Made by a program: the position numbers and the translations under genes. Positions 7,783-17,210 of a DNA stretch of 64,000 bases are shown piece after piece. A model generated the notes under the pieces. That model did no database searches. It saw nothing but the letters and a program-made list of their open reading frames with translations, and was not told where the DNA came from. Position 1 is the stretch's first letter; each line of letters starts with the position of its first letter. The DNA is from Pedobacter sp. ok626 (GTDB lineage: Bacteria > Bacteroidota > Bacteroidia > Sphingobacteriales > Sphingobacteriaceae). The stretch covers positions 62,001 through 126,000 of the forward strand of contig NZ_FNEX01000019.1 in assembly GCF_900100435.1 (NCBI RefSeq). Direction: 5' to 3'.

Positions 7783-7896
7783 TTTATTTTTTAAATTAAG
7801 ATGAAATAGGGTAAAGTTAGTTACAGCGCTTAATATTTTTTTGACTATTATAAATTGGGACTATAGACATCATGTTTTTAGTATGTAATATTGCGT

Positions 7897-8532
7897 ATGG
7901 TTTTTAGGTTAGATGATAACGAAATTGTGTTCCCAAGGCCCGAATTGGCAGATCCAGATGGATTATTGGCAATAGGCGGTGATCTAAGGGTTGAAAGACT
8001 TGTGCTGGCCTACAAGAATGGGATTTTTCCCTGGTTTAGTGAGGGTGATCCAATTTGTTGGTATGCACCAATGGAGCGCTGTGTTATTTTTCCAGGAAAT
8101 GTAGTAATTAGCAAAAGCATGTCCAAAGTGCTTAAATCCGATATATTTAAGATTACTTACAATCAATCCTTCAAAGAAGTGATAGAAAATTGTGCTAAAA
8201 TTGGTAGAAAAGATCAGGATGGCACATGGATAACCCAGCAAATGCAGAAAGCCTATATCGAATTGCACAGACGTGGGCATGCCCATAGTGTAGAGGTATG
8301 GCAGAATGAGGTACTGGTAGGGGGCTTATATGGTGTTCAGGTGAATCAGATCTTCTGTGGAGAAAGTATGTTTAGCAAAGTTAGCAACGCCTCCAAATGT
8401 GCCCTGATCTGGCTTTGCCAGAGCAAGGATTTTAAGATGATAGATTGTCAGCTGCCCAATGATCATTTGATGAGCCTGGGCGCTGAAATGATTAGCAATG
8501 CCGCGTATGCCGATTGCTTAAAAGCTATTTAA
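7897..8532 (+). CDS. aat: Leucyl/phenylalanyl-tRNA-protein transferase
   Basis: Aat transfers Leu or Phe from tRNA to N-terminal Arg or Lys of proteins, creating N-degrons for ClpS/ClpAP. The 211-aa protein starts at ATG 7897 (an in-frame TTG lies at 7891). Family signatures are FPRPELADPDGLLAIGGDL, GIFPWFSEGDPICWYAPMER, GTWITQQM, GHAHSVEVW, and GLYGVQVNQIFCGESMFS followed by ASKCAL. Its 3' end overlaps the convergent SNF2 gene by 8 bases. No other N-end-rule component is visible in the window. Confidence 0.95.
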   Translation: MVFRLDDNEIVFPRPELADPDGLLAIGGDLRVERLVLAYKNGIFPWFSEGDPICWYAPMERCVIFPGNVVISKSMSKVLKSDIFKITYNQSFKEVIENCAKIGRKDQDGTWITQQMQKAYIELHRRGHAHSVEVWQNEVLVGGLYGVQVNQIFCGESMFSKVSNASKCALIWLCQSKDFKMIDCQLPNDHLMSLGAEMISNAAYADCLKAI

Positions 8533-11494
8533 GCAGCTCGCTAATGTCATCTTTAGTTAACGACTTGAAGAAGCTTTCTTCTGTGGTAATTAAGGAGCTG
8601 GCGAGCCTCTTTTTGCGATTCTGAAGCGCAAGGATCTTTTCTTCTACAGTGTCTTTTGCAATGAACTTATAGATAAATACTTTTTTGTCCTGCCCAATTC
8701 TATGTGTACGGTCAATGGCCTGTTGTTCAACCGCAGGATTCCACCAAGGGTCAAGGATAAATACATAATCAGCTTGAGTTAAGTTTAAACCAACCCCGCC
8801 TGCTTTTATGGAGATTAGAAATACTTTTAATTCTGTGTTCTGCTGAAATTCAGCTACAATTTCTCCGCGGTTTTTAGTTGCTCCATCAAGGTAAGCAAAT
8901 GGGATTTTCTCATCCTCAAGGTATTGTTTGAAGATAACTAGGTGCTTTACAAACTGTGAGAAAATGAGGACCTTATGTCCACCTTTAAGCACATTGTCGA
9001 GGGTATGTACCACATTTTCGAATTTGCCGGAGTCGGAAGTGTAGTTGTGATCAATCATTACAGGATGATTGGCAAGCTGTCGCAAGGCCGTGAGTCCTTG
9101 TAAGAGTTGTACCTGTTTTTTTGCATACGTTCCGTCGTCCATGCTATTCAGCAGGTCGTTTCTATAGGCCGACTTGGTTTTCTCGTAATATGCGGCTTGA
9201 TCCTCACTCATGTTACAGTAAAAGATCTGTTCGGTTTTTGAAGGCAGCTCGGCAGCCACTTGTTCCTTTGTTCTGCGCAATACAAAAGGCTTAATGATGG
9301 CCTGTAGTTTTCGGGCTTTATCCTCGTCTTTTCTCTTTTCAATGGCCTGTACATATTCTTCATTGAAGAAAGCCTGAGTGCCCAATAATCCGGGATTTAA
9401 AAATGTTAACTGTGTCCAGAGGTCGCTTACTGAGTTTTCGACAGGTGTACCGCTAAGGATTAATTTATGTCTTGACTTGAGTGCCCTTACCGCCTTGAAA
9501 GATTTAGAGGTGGGGTTTTTTATGTTCTGACTCTCATCCAATATGATATAACTGAAATAAAATTCTTTAAGTACGTCTATATCTACCCGCGTAATACCAT
9601 AGGTGGTAATGATGATATCGAAATCGGAGAAGCGGCCAACATCTTTGTTCCTGGCGGTTCCTATATGCGCATGAATCTTCAGCTTAGGTGTAAATTTCTT
9701 TGCCTCATTAAGCCAGTTGTATATCAACGATGTTGGCATAACGATTAAGGAAGTGCTGTGTTTGGATTGCTCCTGATCTTCCTCCTTTAATTTTTGCAAC
9801 ATGGCCAAAGTTTGGATGGTTTTACCCAAACCCATATCGTCGGCCAAACATCCTCCAAAATTATACTCCCTTAAAAAGCTAAACCAATTGTAACCTGCTT
9901 TTTGGTAACCGCGCAAATCACCTTTAAAATGAACAGGCATCTGCGTATCAGTTATGTTTTCAAAATCATTTAGTTTTTGAAGCTTCCGACTTAAAGTGAT
10001 ATTCGCTAAACTGTCCTCGGCTAGTTCATTGATCAGGCCGATATGGTGCTTTTTAAGTTTAAGTGCTTTTCCTCCATCAGACAGGCTAAATAGACTGCCA
10101 TACTGGGTAAACCACTTATCAGGTATGATGGCAATTGATCCATCAGGTAACAAGAACTCTCTTTTTTTATGAAGAATATGTTGTTTTAAGGCAATAAATG
10201 GAATGGGGTGACTGCCGAAATAAACAATCGCATTGATGTCAAACCAGTCATTATCCTCTTTGATGTCAAAACTGATCTTATTTGTGGCGAATAAAAAGCG
10301 TTTAGTCCCTTTATGCTGTTCTATTTCAAAACCCTCCTGACTGAGCTGCTCCATGTGCTCATTAACCCAATTGATTACGGCATAAGAGGGATCTTCTTCC
10401 TGGTCCACGGGAGCTTCCAGATGATGGAATAGTGCGCTTGTTTTCTTTAGACCAAGAGCAAGCAGGAAATTGAATTTTTGCTTTTCCCAGGTCACATCCC
10501 TTTTGATACGGGTGAAAATATAGTTGTCGCCATCTTTATGTAGGTGTACAGTTACTTTCTTTTCATTTCCCATGGCGAAGGTATGCTCACCATATTTAAA
10601 GTGCAATTGTAATTGAGAAACGCCTGCATCCACATAAATTACTTTAATGATGGGAGTAGGCTCGTATTTTTCTGTTTTAATATCAAAGCCTTCAGCATAT
10701 ACATGATACTTCTCTATTAATGGCGCTACAAATTTACCAAAATAGGCGTCTTCAGTAGATTTTGGAATAGTAATGAATCTTTTATTTAAAAAAGGCATTA
10801 ATTTCTTGCCTTCAATATCCTGCTCAAAAAAATAAAGCATCTCGTTTAGCAGTAACCAGGAAGGCTGATTGCTAATTACCTGGGCCTCTTTAAACATAAA
10901 GTCAATGCGTAAGCCTTGATATTTTATGGTAGGGAAATAACGGGTCTCAACTTCATTTCTTCTGAAGTGAAATAAAACTGTTGCCGGTTCTGTGGCAATT
11001 TCGATTTTCCTTTCCGCTGGCCATCCATCTTTATCCATTAGGTATAACGAACCTTCGGACTTTAAGATCTCTAAGACCTCAGATAGCTTTTTTTCAATCT
11101 TAGGGCGTACACTCTCGTAAAACTTGTCGTTAAAAAACTTACTAAAGAATTCAACAGGCCTGATGGCTTTCTTGTGAAACTTCTTAATGATGGAGTCCTG
11201 TTCAGTTTCATCCAGTATTTTAATCAGCTTAAGGTCTGTATCGGTAAGGTGTTTGATGAATTCTTTCGCTGTGTGCGAAAAAACACGCTGATAGGTTAAC
11301 GAAAAGTCCCCTTGTGGGTTTAATTGGACAATATGTGGCTCGATTAGATAGCCCAAATACGCATGTTTACATATAGAGTATACAATTTTGCAGGGTTTGG
11401 AGCTATCAACACGTAACATTGGCGAAAAATTAAAACAATCAGGAGGTAAGCATTTAAAAATCTCTAAACTTACATCAAATTGAAATGCTTTCAA
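8525..11494 (-). CDS. SNF2-family DNA-dependent ATPase / helicase-like protein
   Basis: A 989-aa bacterial Swi2/Snf2 protein. The N-terminal half (about 1-500) is not a recognised catalytic domain but contains several beta-rich segments, as in other bacterial SNF2 proteins. The ATPase core has Walker A DDMGLGKTIQT (about 550-560), a DEAH-like box ILDESQNIKNP (about 650), SGTPVENS (about 680) and, in the second RecA domain, GGVGLNLTQADYVF followed by WWNPAVEQQAIDRTHRIGQ (about 915-932). Such enzymes translocate on duplex DNA and remodel protein-DNA complexes. It is a lone gene convergent with aat, with no methylase, nuclease or phage-defence partner nearby, so a general transcription or repair role is more likely than defence. 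Confidence 0.92.
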   Translation of the reverse strand: MKAFQFDVSLEIFKCLPPDCFNFSPMLRVDSSKPCKIVYSICKHAYLGYLIEPHIVQLNPQGDFSLTYQRVFSHTAKEFIKHLTDTDLKLIKILDETEQDSIIKKFHKKAIRPVEFFSKFFNDKFYESVRPKIEKKLSEVLEILKSEGSLYLMDKDGWPAERKIEIATEPATVLFHFRRNEVETRYFPTIKYQGLRIDFMFKEAQVISNQPSWLLLNEMLYFFEQDIEGKKLMPFLNKRFITIPKSTEDAYFGKFVAPLIEKYHVYAEGFDIKTEKYEPTPIIKVIYVDAGVSQLQLHFKYGEHTFAMGNEKKVTVHLHKDGDNYIFTRIKRDVTWEKQKFNFLLALGLKKTSALFHHLEAPVDQEEDPSYAVINWVNEHMEQLSQEGFEIEQHKGTKRFLFATNKISFDIKEDNDWFDINAIVYFGSHPIPFIALKQHILHKKREFLLPDGSIAIIPDKWFTQYGSLFSLSDGGKALKLKKHHIGLINELAEDSLANITLSRKLQKLNDFENITDTQMPVHFKGDLRGYQKAGYNWFSFLREYNFGGCLADDMGLGKTIQTLAMLQKLKEEDQEQSKHSTSLIVMPTSLIYNWLNEAKKFTPKLKIHAHIGTARNKDVGRFSDFDIIITTYGITRVDIDVLKEFYFSYIILDESQNIKNPTSKSFKAVRALKSRHKLILSGTPVENSVSDLWTQLTFLNPGLLGTQAFFNEEYVQAIEKRKDEDKARKLQAIIKPFVLRRTKEQVAAELPSKTEQIFYCNMSEDQAAYYEKTKSAYRNDLLNSMDDGTYAKKQVQLLQGLTALRQLANHPVMIDHNYTSDSGKFENVVHTLDNVLKGGHKVLIFSQFVKHLVIFKQYLEDEKIPFAYLDGATKNRGEIVAEFQQNTELKVFLISIKAGGVGLNLTQADYVFILDPWWNPAVEQQAIDRTHRIGQDKKVFIYKFIAKDTVEEKILALQNRKKRLASSLITTEESFFKSLTKDDISELLK

Positions 11495-11664
11495 ATAAAA
11501 AGACGGAATTATTAGCTGTTTTTTATTTCAGTTCGTCGAAAAAAAAGGGCTGTTGGTCGGGTATTACATTGATGTTGCCTAAAAGCAAAAAAAAGGCTGT
11601 AACGTTTCTCCGTTTTGGGAGACTTATATGTAAACAAATTAAAAAAACTTAATAGCCAAAAAAT

Positions 11665-12297
11665 ATGAAAACTTTAGCAAAAACATTATTCGCCTCAGCT
11701 TTAACACTAATCGTTTTAGCCACATCAGCTTTCAGTTCATCAGCAACTGAAAATAGTATTAATCCTGCAGCATCGATAGACTTCAATAAAGTGATCGTTA
11801 CCGGGAACGCAAGAGTTGTATTGATTCAGTCAGACAAGCCGCATGTAATGATGCCTGAAAACTACAATAAAGAAAATACCACTATCGTTCAAAAAGCCGA
11901 CAAGTTGTATATTACTTCAACAGAAAAAGATATGATTGATATTGTAGTTTACGTAAAAGATCTACAACGGATTGATGCCTGCCAAAAAGCAATTGTAAAC
12001 ACCAGAGGTAAATTTACATCTAAGGTGCTTCAGGTATTTTTAAAAGATAAAGCCAGCGCCTATGTAAATGGTAATATCGCGAGCTTGTATACTTCAGTAA
12101 AAGATAATTCTTCACTCCGCTTAAAAGGAACATCAAAAAACCACACGCTAACTAAAGGAAACGTAGCTAAATTAAAAATGGATCAATTTGCAGCATTAAA
12201 AACTACAGTTACAACAGCGGATGGCGAGGTTTTAGCAACAGACTATTCAATCCAGATTCCAAGAGACACAGTACTTGCTGACAATAAAACGAAATAA
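11665..12297 (+). CDS. Secreted DUF2807-like beta-helical protein
   Basis: A 210-aa protein with a clear signal peptide (KTLAKTLFASALTLIVLATSAFSSSA). The mature part begins FNKVIVTGNARVVLIQSDK and continues with short repeated beta-strand units (YVNGNIASLYTSVKDNSSLRLKG), the pattern of the head-GIN / putative auto-transporter adhesin domain DUF2807 common in Bacteroidota. The location is probably periplasmic or outer-membrane associated. The gene is monocistronic and ends at a strong bidirectional terminator. The product function is unknown. Confidence 0.7.
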   Translation: MKTLAKTLFASALTLIVLATSAFSSSATENSINPAASIDFNKVIVTGNARVVLIQSDKPHVMMPENYNKENTTIVQKADKLYITSTEKDMIDIVVYVKDLQRIDACQKAIVNTRGKFTSKVLQVFLKDKASAYVNGNIASLYTSVKDNSSLRLKGTSKNHTLTKGNVAKLKMDQFAALKTTVTTADGEVLATDYSIQIPRDTVLADNKTK

Positions 12298-12318
12298 AGC
12301 CAGACGTAAAAATCATAC

Positions 12319-12366
12319 TATACACAAAACGGCCAGAGGATATATTCTTCTGGCCGTTTTGTGTAT
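12319..12366. terminator. Bidirectional terminator
   Basis: TATACACAAAACGGCCAGA (from 12319) pairs with the mirrored TCTGGCCGTTTTGTGTATA (ending 12366), a stem of roughly 19 pairs around a short AT-rich loop. A T-rich arm occurs on both strands, so it can stop the DUF2807-like gene (+) and the aldehyde dehydrogenase gene (-), which converge here. Confidence 0.85.
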
Positions 12367-12379
12367 ATGCCTGATTGTA

Positions 12380-13918
12380 CTACAGATCAAATTTAATTCC
12401 CTGAGCCAAAGGCAAAGTATTGGAGTAATTTATGGTATTGGTTTGTCTGCGCATGTAAGCCTTCCATGCATCAGAACCACTTTCTCTACCGCCACCTGTT
12501 TCCTTCTCGCCACCAAATGCGCCACCAATTTCCGCTCCCGATGTTCCAATATTTACATTGGCGATTCCGCAATCAGAACCAGCTACAGATAGGAACTGTT
12601 CGGCTTCACGCAGGTTTAAGGTCATAATTGCAGACGATAATCCCTGGGGAACACCATTTTGCAAGGCAATGGCCTGATCTAGTGTTTTATATTTGATGAG
12701 ATAGAGGATCGGCGCAAAGGTTTCTTCCTGAACAATCTCGTAATGGTTTTCTACTTCTGCTACGCAAGGTTTTACATAACAACCCGATTCATATGGGGTG
12801 CCAGTCAATACGCCACCTTCTACTATAAATTTAGCACCTTCTTTTTTGCCTTTTTCGATAGCATGGGTATACATGTCTACCGCTGCGGTATCAATTAGCG
12901 GCCCCACATGGTTGTGTTGATCTAACGGATCGCCAATGCGTAACTGCCCGTATGCTTTGGTTAGTTTATTTTTAAAGTCTGCATAAATATCCTCATGGAT
13001 AATCAATCGTCTGGTAGATGTGCAGCGCTGTCCAGCTGTACCTACCGCTCCAAAAACAGCCCCAATGATGGACATGTCTATGTCCGCATCTTTAGAAATG
13101 ATAATAGCATTGTTGCCACCCAATTCCAGAATACTTCTTCCAAATCTGCCAGCGACTGCTGATGAAACTACACGGCCGATACGGGTAGAGCCAGTAAAAG
13201 AAACGAGTGGAACACGTTTATCATTGTTGATCAAGTCTCCAATTGCATTTCCAATCAGCAAATTACTGATGCCTTCCGGCATATCGTTGTTTTTAAGTAC
13301 AGTTGCGATAATATGTTGACAGGCAACTCCACATAGCGGCGTTTTTGACGAAGGTTTCCAAATGCAAACATTACCACATACCCATGCCAAAGCCGTATTC
13401 CAGCTCCATACAGCAACAGGGAAATTAAATGCAGATATAATCCCCACTATTCCCATAGGGTGCCATTGTTCATACATACGGTGGTTAGGTCGCTCGGAAT
13501 GCATGGTTAAACCATAAAGCTGACGAGAAAGACCAACGGCAAAATCACAGATGTCAATCATTTCCTGAACCTCACCAAAGCCTTCCTGTAAACTTTTCCC
13601 CATTTCACAGGATACCAATGTGCCAAGGTCTTGCTTGTGCAAGCGCAATGCGTCACCAAACTGGCGTACAATGTCGCCTCTTTTTGGAGCTGGTAAACCT
13701 CGCCAGAAAAGAAATGCTTCCTCTGCCTTTTTTACTACAGTTTCATAATCTTCAGCAGTAGCCAATTGTACGCTGGCGATCTTTTTTCCATCAACAGGAG
13801 AAAGGCTATCTATCGTTTTTGCGCTTGCCGAGGCACCCCAGTTGCTGCCAGTGCTAAAGGCCGGATTTAAGTCAAGGACGCCTAAATTTTTTAAAACGGT
13901 ACTGATATTATTTTGCAT
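12380..13918 (-). CDS. Aldehyde dehydrogenase, ALDH7 type (aminoadipate-semialdehyde dehydrogenase-like)
   Basis: A 512-aa NAD(P)+-dependent aldehyde dehydrogenase resembling antiquitin (ALDH7A1), which oxidises alpha-aminoadipate semialdehyde in lysine breakdown. Catalytic residues are Glu265 in ELGGNN and Cys299 in GQRCTS. The segments GIVGIISAFNFPVAVWSWNTALA and GGAFGGEKETGGGRESGSDAWKAYMRRQTNTINYS are typical of this subfamily. The start MQNNISTVLKNLG fits the family. No saccharopine or lysine aminotransferase gene is adjacent, so its physiological substrate cannot be confirmed from context; it may also protect against betaine or lipid aldehydes. Confidence 0.85.
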   Translation of the reverse strand: MQNNISTVLKNLGVLDLNPAFSTGSNWGASASAKTIDSLSPVDGKKIASVQLATAEDYETVVKKAEEAFLFWRGLPAPKRGDIVRQFGDALRLHKQDLGTLVSCEMGKSLQEGFGEVQEMIDICDFAVGLSRQLYGLTMHSERPNHRMYEQWHPMGIVGIISAFNFPVAVWSWNTALAWVCGNVCIWKPSSKTPLCGVACQHIIATVLKNNDMPEGISNLLIGNAIGDLINNDKRVPLVSFTGSTRIGRVVSSAVAGRFGRSILELGGNNAIIISKDADIDMSIIGAVFGAVGTAGQRCTSTRRLIIHEDIYADFKNKLTKAYGQLRIGDPLDQHNHVGPLIDTAAVDMYTHAIEKGKKEGAKFIVEGGVLTGTPYESGCYVKPCVAEVENHYEIVQEETFAPILYLIKYKTLDQAIALQNGVPQGLSSAIMTLNLREAEQFLSVAGSDCGIANVNIGTSGAEIGGAFGGEKETGGGRESGSDAWKAYMRRQTNTINYSNTLPLAQGIKFDL

Positions 13919-14201
13919 ATCGTAAATGGTTAGGTATACAAATCAACAAAAAAATAATGGAAGGCTGGTAAGGGGAGCCCCTAAATGAGTTTCGTGACCT
14001 GAATTTTACCTGATTTCAGATAATGTTGCGTTCTTTTGTAAAATAATTCTGATCAGGGACCGCTCGCATTATTAATATAATCAGTCACTTAACCATTGGG
14101 TTGTGTGTATGTTGAAAATTATTTCGCTTATCCCAGCTATAATAGTTGTAAACTTATGATGTATTTAACAAAAAGGGATCTGTTCTTTAATTATTCAATA
14201 C

Positions 14202-15605
14202 ATGGAAGAGGAATTTTACTTTGATTTTAGTGATGATGCCCAACGATCAGTTGAGCGTTACGAGGAGATGATACGCAATCAGGATCAGTATTTTTTTGAT
14301 GCCCAGGCTTTTGAGAATATTATTGATTACTATATTGAGAAGAGCGACCCTGTAAAAGCGTTGCAGGTTATAGAATACGCGGTGAATCAACACCCCTATG
14401 CTGCGGTTTTTCTGGTTAAACAAGCACAATTACTGTTTATAACGGATCAAACGGAACGCGCATTTTTATCCCTTCAAAAAGCAGAAATGCTGGAAGCTTC
14501 GGAAGCAGAGATCTACATTTTAAGAGGAAACATCTATAACAGCCTGGAAAGATATTCGGAAGCGCTGGAGAACTTTCAGATCGCATTGGGCTTTGCAGAA
14601 ACAACCGATGAAATTCTTTTGCAGATTGCCTACGTGTATCAAAACATGTTGGACTATGAAAGTGCCATTGTATACATTAAACAAAGCTTAGAGCAAAATA
14701 TGGAAAACAAGGACGGTTTGTATGAACTGGCTTTTTGTTACGATATTTTGGATAAGCAGGAAGAGAGCATCAAGTTTTATCAGGAATATATCGATAACGA
14801 CCCATATTCTTATGCGGCATGGTATAACCTTGCTAACTCCTTTCATAAATTAGATTTGTTTGAGAAAGCTATTGATGCTTACGATTATGCCATCTTAATA
14901 AAAGATAACTTTGCCTCTGCCTACTACAATAAGGGCAATGCACTGGTTCAGTTGGACCGTTATACAGAAGCCATTGAAGTTTATATACAGACTTTTGAAT
15001 ATGAACCACCTAATGCGGATACGTATTGTGCGATTGGGGAATGCTACGAGAAGTTAGAAAAGATGGACGAAGCCAGGTCATACTATAAGAAATCTGTGAA
15101 AATGGATCCTAAGATGGCTGATGCATGGTTTGGAATAGGTGTTACGCTGAATTTTGAGGAACGTTATTTTGAGTCCTTACATTTTTATAGAAAAGCGCTT
15201 GAGCTGGATGGCGAAAACCCGGATTTTTGGTTTGCTATGGCTGATGCGCACTATAAACTTGGCCAGATAGATGAATCTGTTGCAGCTTATTACAAAGTAC
15301 TTGAATATAATCCGGTAGATGTAGAGGCATGGTTGGATTTTTCGACCGTATTGTATGAGCAAGGGAAGTTATTGGAAGCATCTGAAACTATTTTAGATGC
15401 CATAAAAAACAATCCTGATGCTGCCGAACTATATTACCGCATGGTGGCCTATTTATTTGCCCTTGGGAAAAAGAATGAAGCGCTATCATACCTCGAAACA
15501 GCCTTGATTACCGATCCTGAAAAGCATTATATTTTATTTGAATACTTGCCGCAATTGCAGGATAACAGCTCAATTATCGAGGTTATCAATAGGTATATTA
15601 AATAG
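14202..15605 (+). CDS. Tetratricopeptide-repeat protein
   Basis: A 467-aa protein made almost entirely of TPR units from about residue 35 to the end, with repeated spacing of the type AWYNLANSFHKLDLFEKAIDAYDYAI, AYYNKGNALVQLDRYTEAIEVY and AWFGIGVTLNFEERYFESLHFYRKAL. The N-terminus is acidic (EEEFYFDFSDDAQRSVERYEE). There is no signal peptide or membrane segment, so it should be a cytosolic scaffold for protein-protein contacts. Partners are unknown. It precedes the ComA-family gene in the same direction, with a 66-base gap containing promoter-like sequence. Confidence 0.85.
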   Translation: MEEEFYFDFSDDAQRSVERYEEMIRNQDQYFFDAQAFENIIDYYIEKSDPVKALQVIEYAVNQHPYAAVFLVKQAQLLFITDQTERAFLSLQKAEMLEASEAEIYILRGNIYNSLERYSEALENFQIALGFAETTDEILLQIAYVYQNMLDYESAIVYIKQSLEQNMENKDGLYELAFCYDILDKQEESIKFYQEYIDNDPYSYAAWYNLANSFHKLDLFEKAIDAYDYAILIKDNFASAYYNKGNALVQLDRYTEAIEVYIQTFEYEPPNADTYCAIGECYEKLEKMDEARSYYKKSVKMDPKMADAWFGIGVTLNFEERYFESLHFYRKALELDGENPDFWFAMADAHYKLGQIDESVAAYYKVLEYNPVDVEAWLDFSTVLYEQGKLLEASETILDAIKNNPDAAELYYRMVAYLFALGKKNEALSYLETALITDPEKHYILFEYLPQLQDNSSIIEVINRYIK

Positions 15606-15671
15606 TACTGTGCCTTTTATTAGATAGTATTGATGAAAACTGTCTATTTTTTTTTCACCTTTGTGACCTAT

Positions 15672-16439
15672 ATGAATTACCAATTGAATAACATACCGGA
15701 GCGTCCTGTTAAACCACGTAATAAAGGAATTACAATGGTTATGGATAAAGGTTTAAGCTTAAGACAGACAGAAGATTTTATAGAGGTTGCTGGAACACAT
15801 ACTGATATTGTGAAGCTTGGATGGGCTACCTCCTTCGTTACCCCTAATTTAAAAGAGAAACTTCAAATTTATAAAGATGCGGGCATTCCAACCTATTTTG
15901 GAGGTACGCTTTTTGAAGCTTTTGTGATACGTGACCAGTTTGATGATTATCGTCGTGTGCTGGATCAATTTGGTATGGAGTACGCCGAGGTTTCGGACGG
16001 CTCTATTACGATTGAACATGATTTAAAATGCGAATTTATCCAAAAACTAGCTCAACAGGTTACTGTGATTTCTGAAGTAGGCTCTAAAGATGCAACCAAG
16101 ATATTTGCTCCATATAAATGGATCAAATTGATGAATGCGGAGATTGAAGCTGGATCATGGAAAGTAATTGCTGAAGCAAGAGAAGGTGGCAACGTTGGCA
16201 TTTACAGAGGCTCGGGAGAAGTTCGTGAAGGCTTGGTAGATGAGATTTTAACACAAATACCTGAAGAAACGATTATCTGGGAAGCGCCACAAAAAGAACA
16301 ACAAGTTTGGTTTATCAAATTGCTGGGCGCCAATGTAAATATTGGTAATATTGCACCTGCAGAAGTTATTCCTTTGGAAACAATACGTCTTGGACTAAGA
16401 GGTGATACTTTTGATCATTTTTTGAACCTGGGAAAGTAG
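15672..16439 (+). CDS. Phosphosulfolactate synthase (ComA) family protein
   Basis: A 255-aa TIM-barrel protein of the ComA family. In methanogens ComA adds sulfite to phosphoenolpyruvate to give phosphosulfolactate for coenzyme M. Family landmarks are KPRNKGITMVMDKGLSLRQ, DIVKLGWATSFV, GIPTYFGGTLFEAF, EVSDGSI, ISEVGSKDA and EAREGGNVGIYRG. The start at ATG 15672 (MNYQLNNIPERP) was chosen because the longer frame from 15630 crosses the promoter-like CACCTTTG at 15656-15663. Bacterial and plant homologues (HSA32) have uncertain activity. Bacteroidota do make sulfonolipids, so a sulfonate product is possible, but no other sulfonate gene is adjacent; aroE follows by 26 bases. Confidence 0.8.
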   Translation: MNYQLNNIPERPVKPRNKGITMVMDKGLSLRQTEDFIEVAGTHTDIVKLGWATSFVTPNLKEKLQIYKDAGIPTYFGGTLFEAFVIRDQFDDYRRVLDQFGMEYAEVSDGSITIEHDLKCEFIQKLAQQVTVISEVGSKDATKIFAPYKWIKLMNAEIEAGSWKVIAEAREGGNVGIYRGSGEVREGLVDEILTQIPEETIIWEAPQKEQQVWFIKLLGANVNIGNIAPAEVIPLETIRLGLRGDTFDHFLNLGK

Positions 16440-16465
16440 TTCCCTAAACTCCGCTACAATAATAA

Positions 16466-17209
16466 ATGAGAAAATTTGGTTTAATAGGTTACCCTTTATC
16501 ACACTCTTTTTCGAAGAAGTTTTTTGGGGATAAATTTAGGGAAGAACAAATCGCAGATTGTGAATATGAACTATACCCTATACCGGAAATCGGACTCTTT
16601 TCTAACCTGATCAATGGAGATCAGGCTATTTGTGGCATCAATGTAACCATACCTTATAAGGTCCAGGTATTGCCATTCTTAAATGAAATGGATGAGGCGT
16701 CAACCGAAATAGGAGCTGTAAACTGCATTTCAATTCAAAGAACTGAAGATGGGCAATGGCTTAAGGGCTATAATACCGATGCCTATGGTTTTGAAGAATC
16801 CCTAAAGCCTTTACTGGAGCCTCATCACCAAAAAGCATTAATCTTTGGCGATGGTGGAGCGGCGAAAGCAGTGAAGTATGTATTAAAAAAATTGAATATT
16901 TCCTTTTTGGTTGTGACCAGGAAGCCTGCGGAAGGCTGCATCCTATATGATGCAGTTGATGAAAAACTGCTTCAGGAATATACCGTACTGGTGAATACAA
17001 CACCACTGGGGATGTCGCCAAATGCAGATACTTATCCGGATATTCCTTATGCTTGTCTAACTGATAAACATGTTGCATACGATCTGGTTTATAATCCTGA
17101 AGAAACCTTATTTTTAAAACAAGTAAGGGAACGAGGTGGAAAAACAAAAAACGGCCTTGAAATGTTGCATCTACAGGCGATACGCTCCTGGGAGATTTGG
17201 AATCCATAA
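16466..17209 (+). CDS. aroE: Shikimate dehydrogenase
   Basis: NADPH-dependent reduction of 3-dehydroshikimate to shikimate in aromatic amino acid synthesis. The 247-aa protein shows GLIGYPLSHSFSK at the N-terminus, the catalytic Lys65 in NVTIPYK, Asn103/Asp105 in YNTDAYG, the nucleotide-binding loop GDGGAAKAV (127-135), NTTPLGM and the C-terminal NGLEMLHLQA. It is slightly shorter than E. coli AroE (272 aa), as is common in Bacteroidota. It abuts gldD (1-base gap), so the two are probably co-transcribed. Confidence 0.95.
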   Translation: MRKFGLIGYPLSHSFSKKFFGDKFREEQIADCEYELYPIPEIGLFSNLINGDQAICGINVTIPYKVQVLPFLNEMDEASTEIGAVNCISIQRTEDGQWLKGYNTDAYGFEESLKPLLEPHHQKALIFGDGGAAKAVKYVLKKLNISFLVVTRKPAEGCILYDAVDEKLLQEYTVLVNTTPLGMSPNADTYPDIPYACLTDKHVAYDLVYNPEETLFLKQVRERGGKTKNGLEMLHLQAIRSWEIWNP

Positions 17210-17210
17210 A

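Noticed and set aside
7427..7804. A 125-codon plus-strand frame overlapping the YccF-like gene.
   Set aside because: It is the antisense shadow of the minus-strand YccF-domain gene, whose duplicated IGIPFG motifs are the real coding signal.
8525..11494. The SNF2-family ATPase as part of a phage-defence island.
   Set aside because: No methylase, nuclease, phospholipase or other defence gene is adjacent; neighbours are aat and a secreted protein gene.
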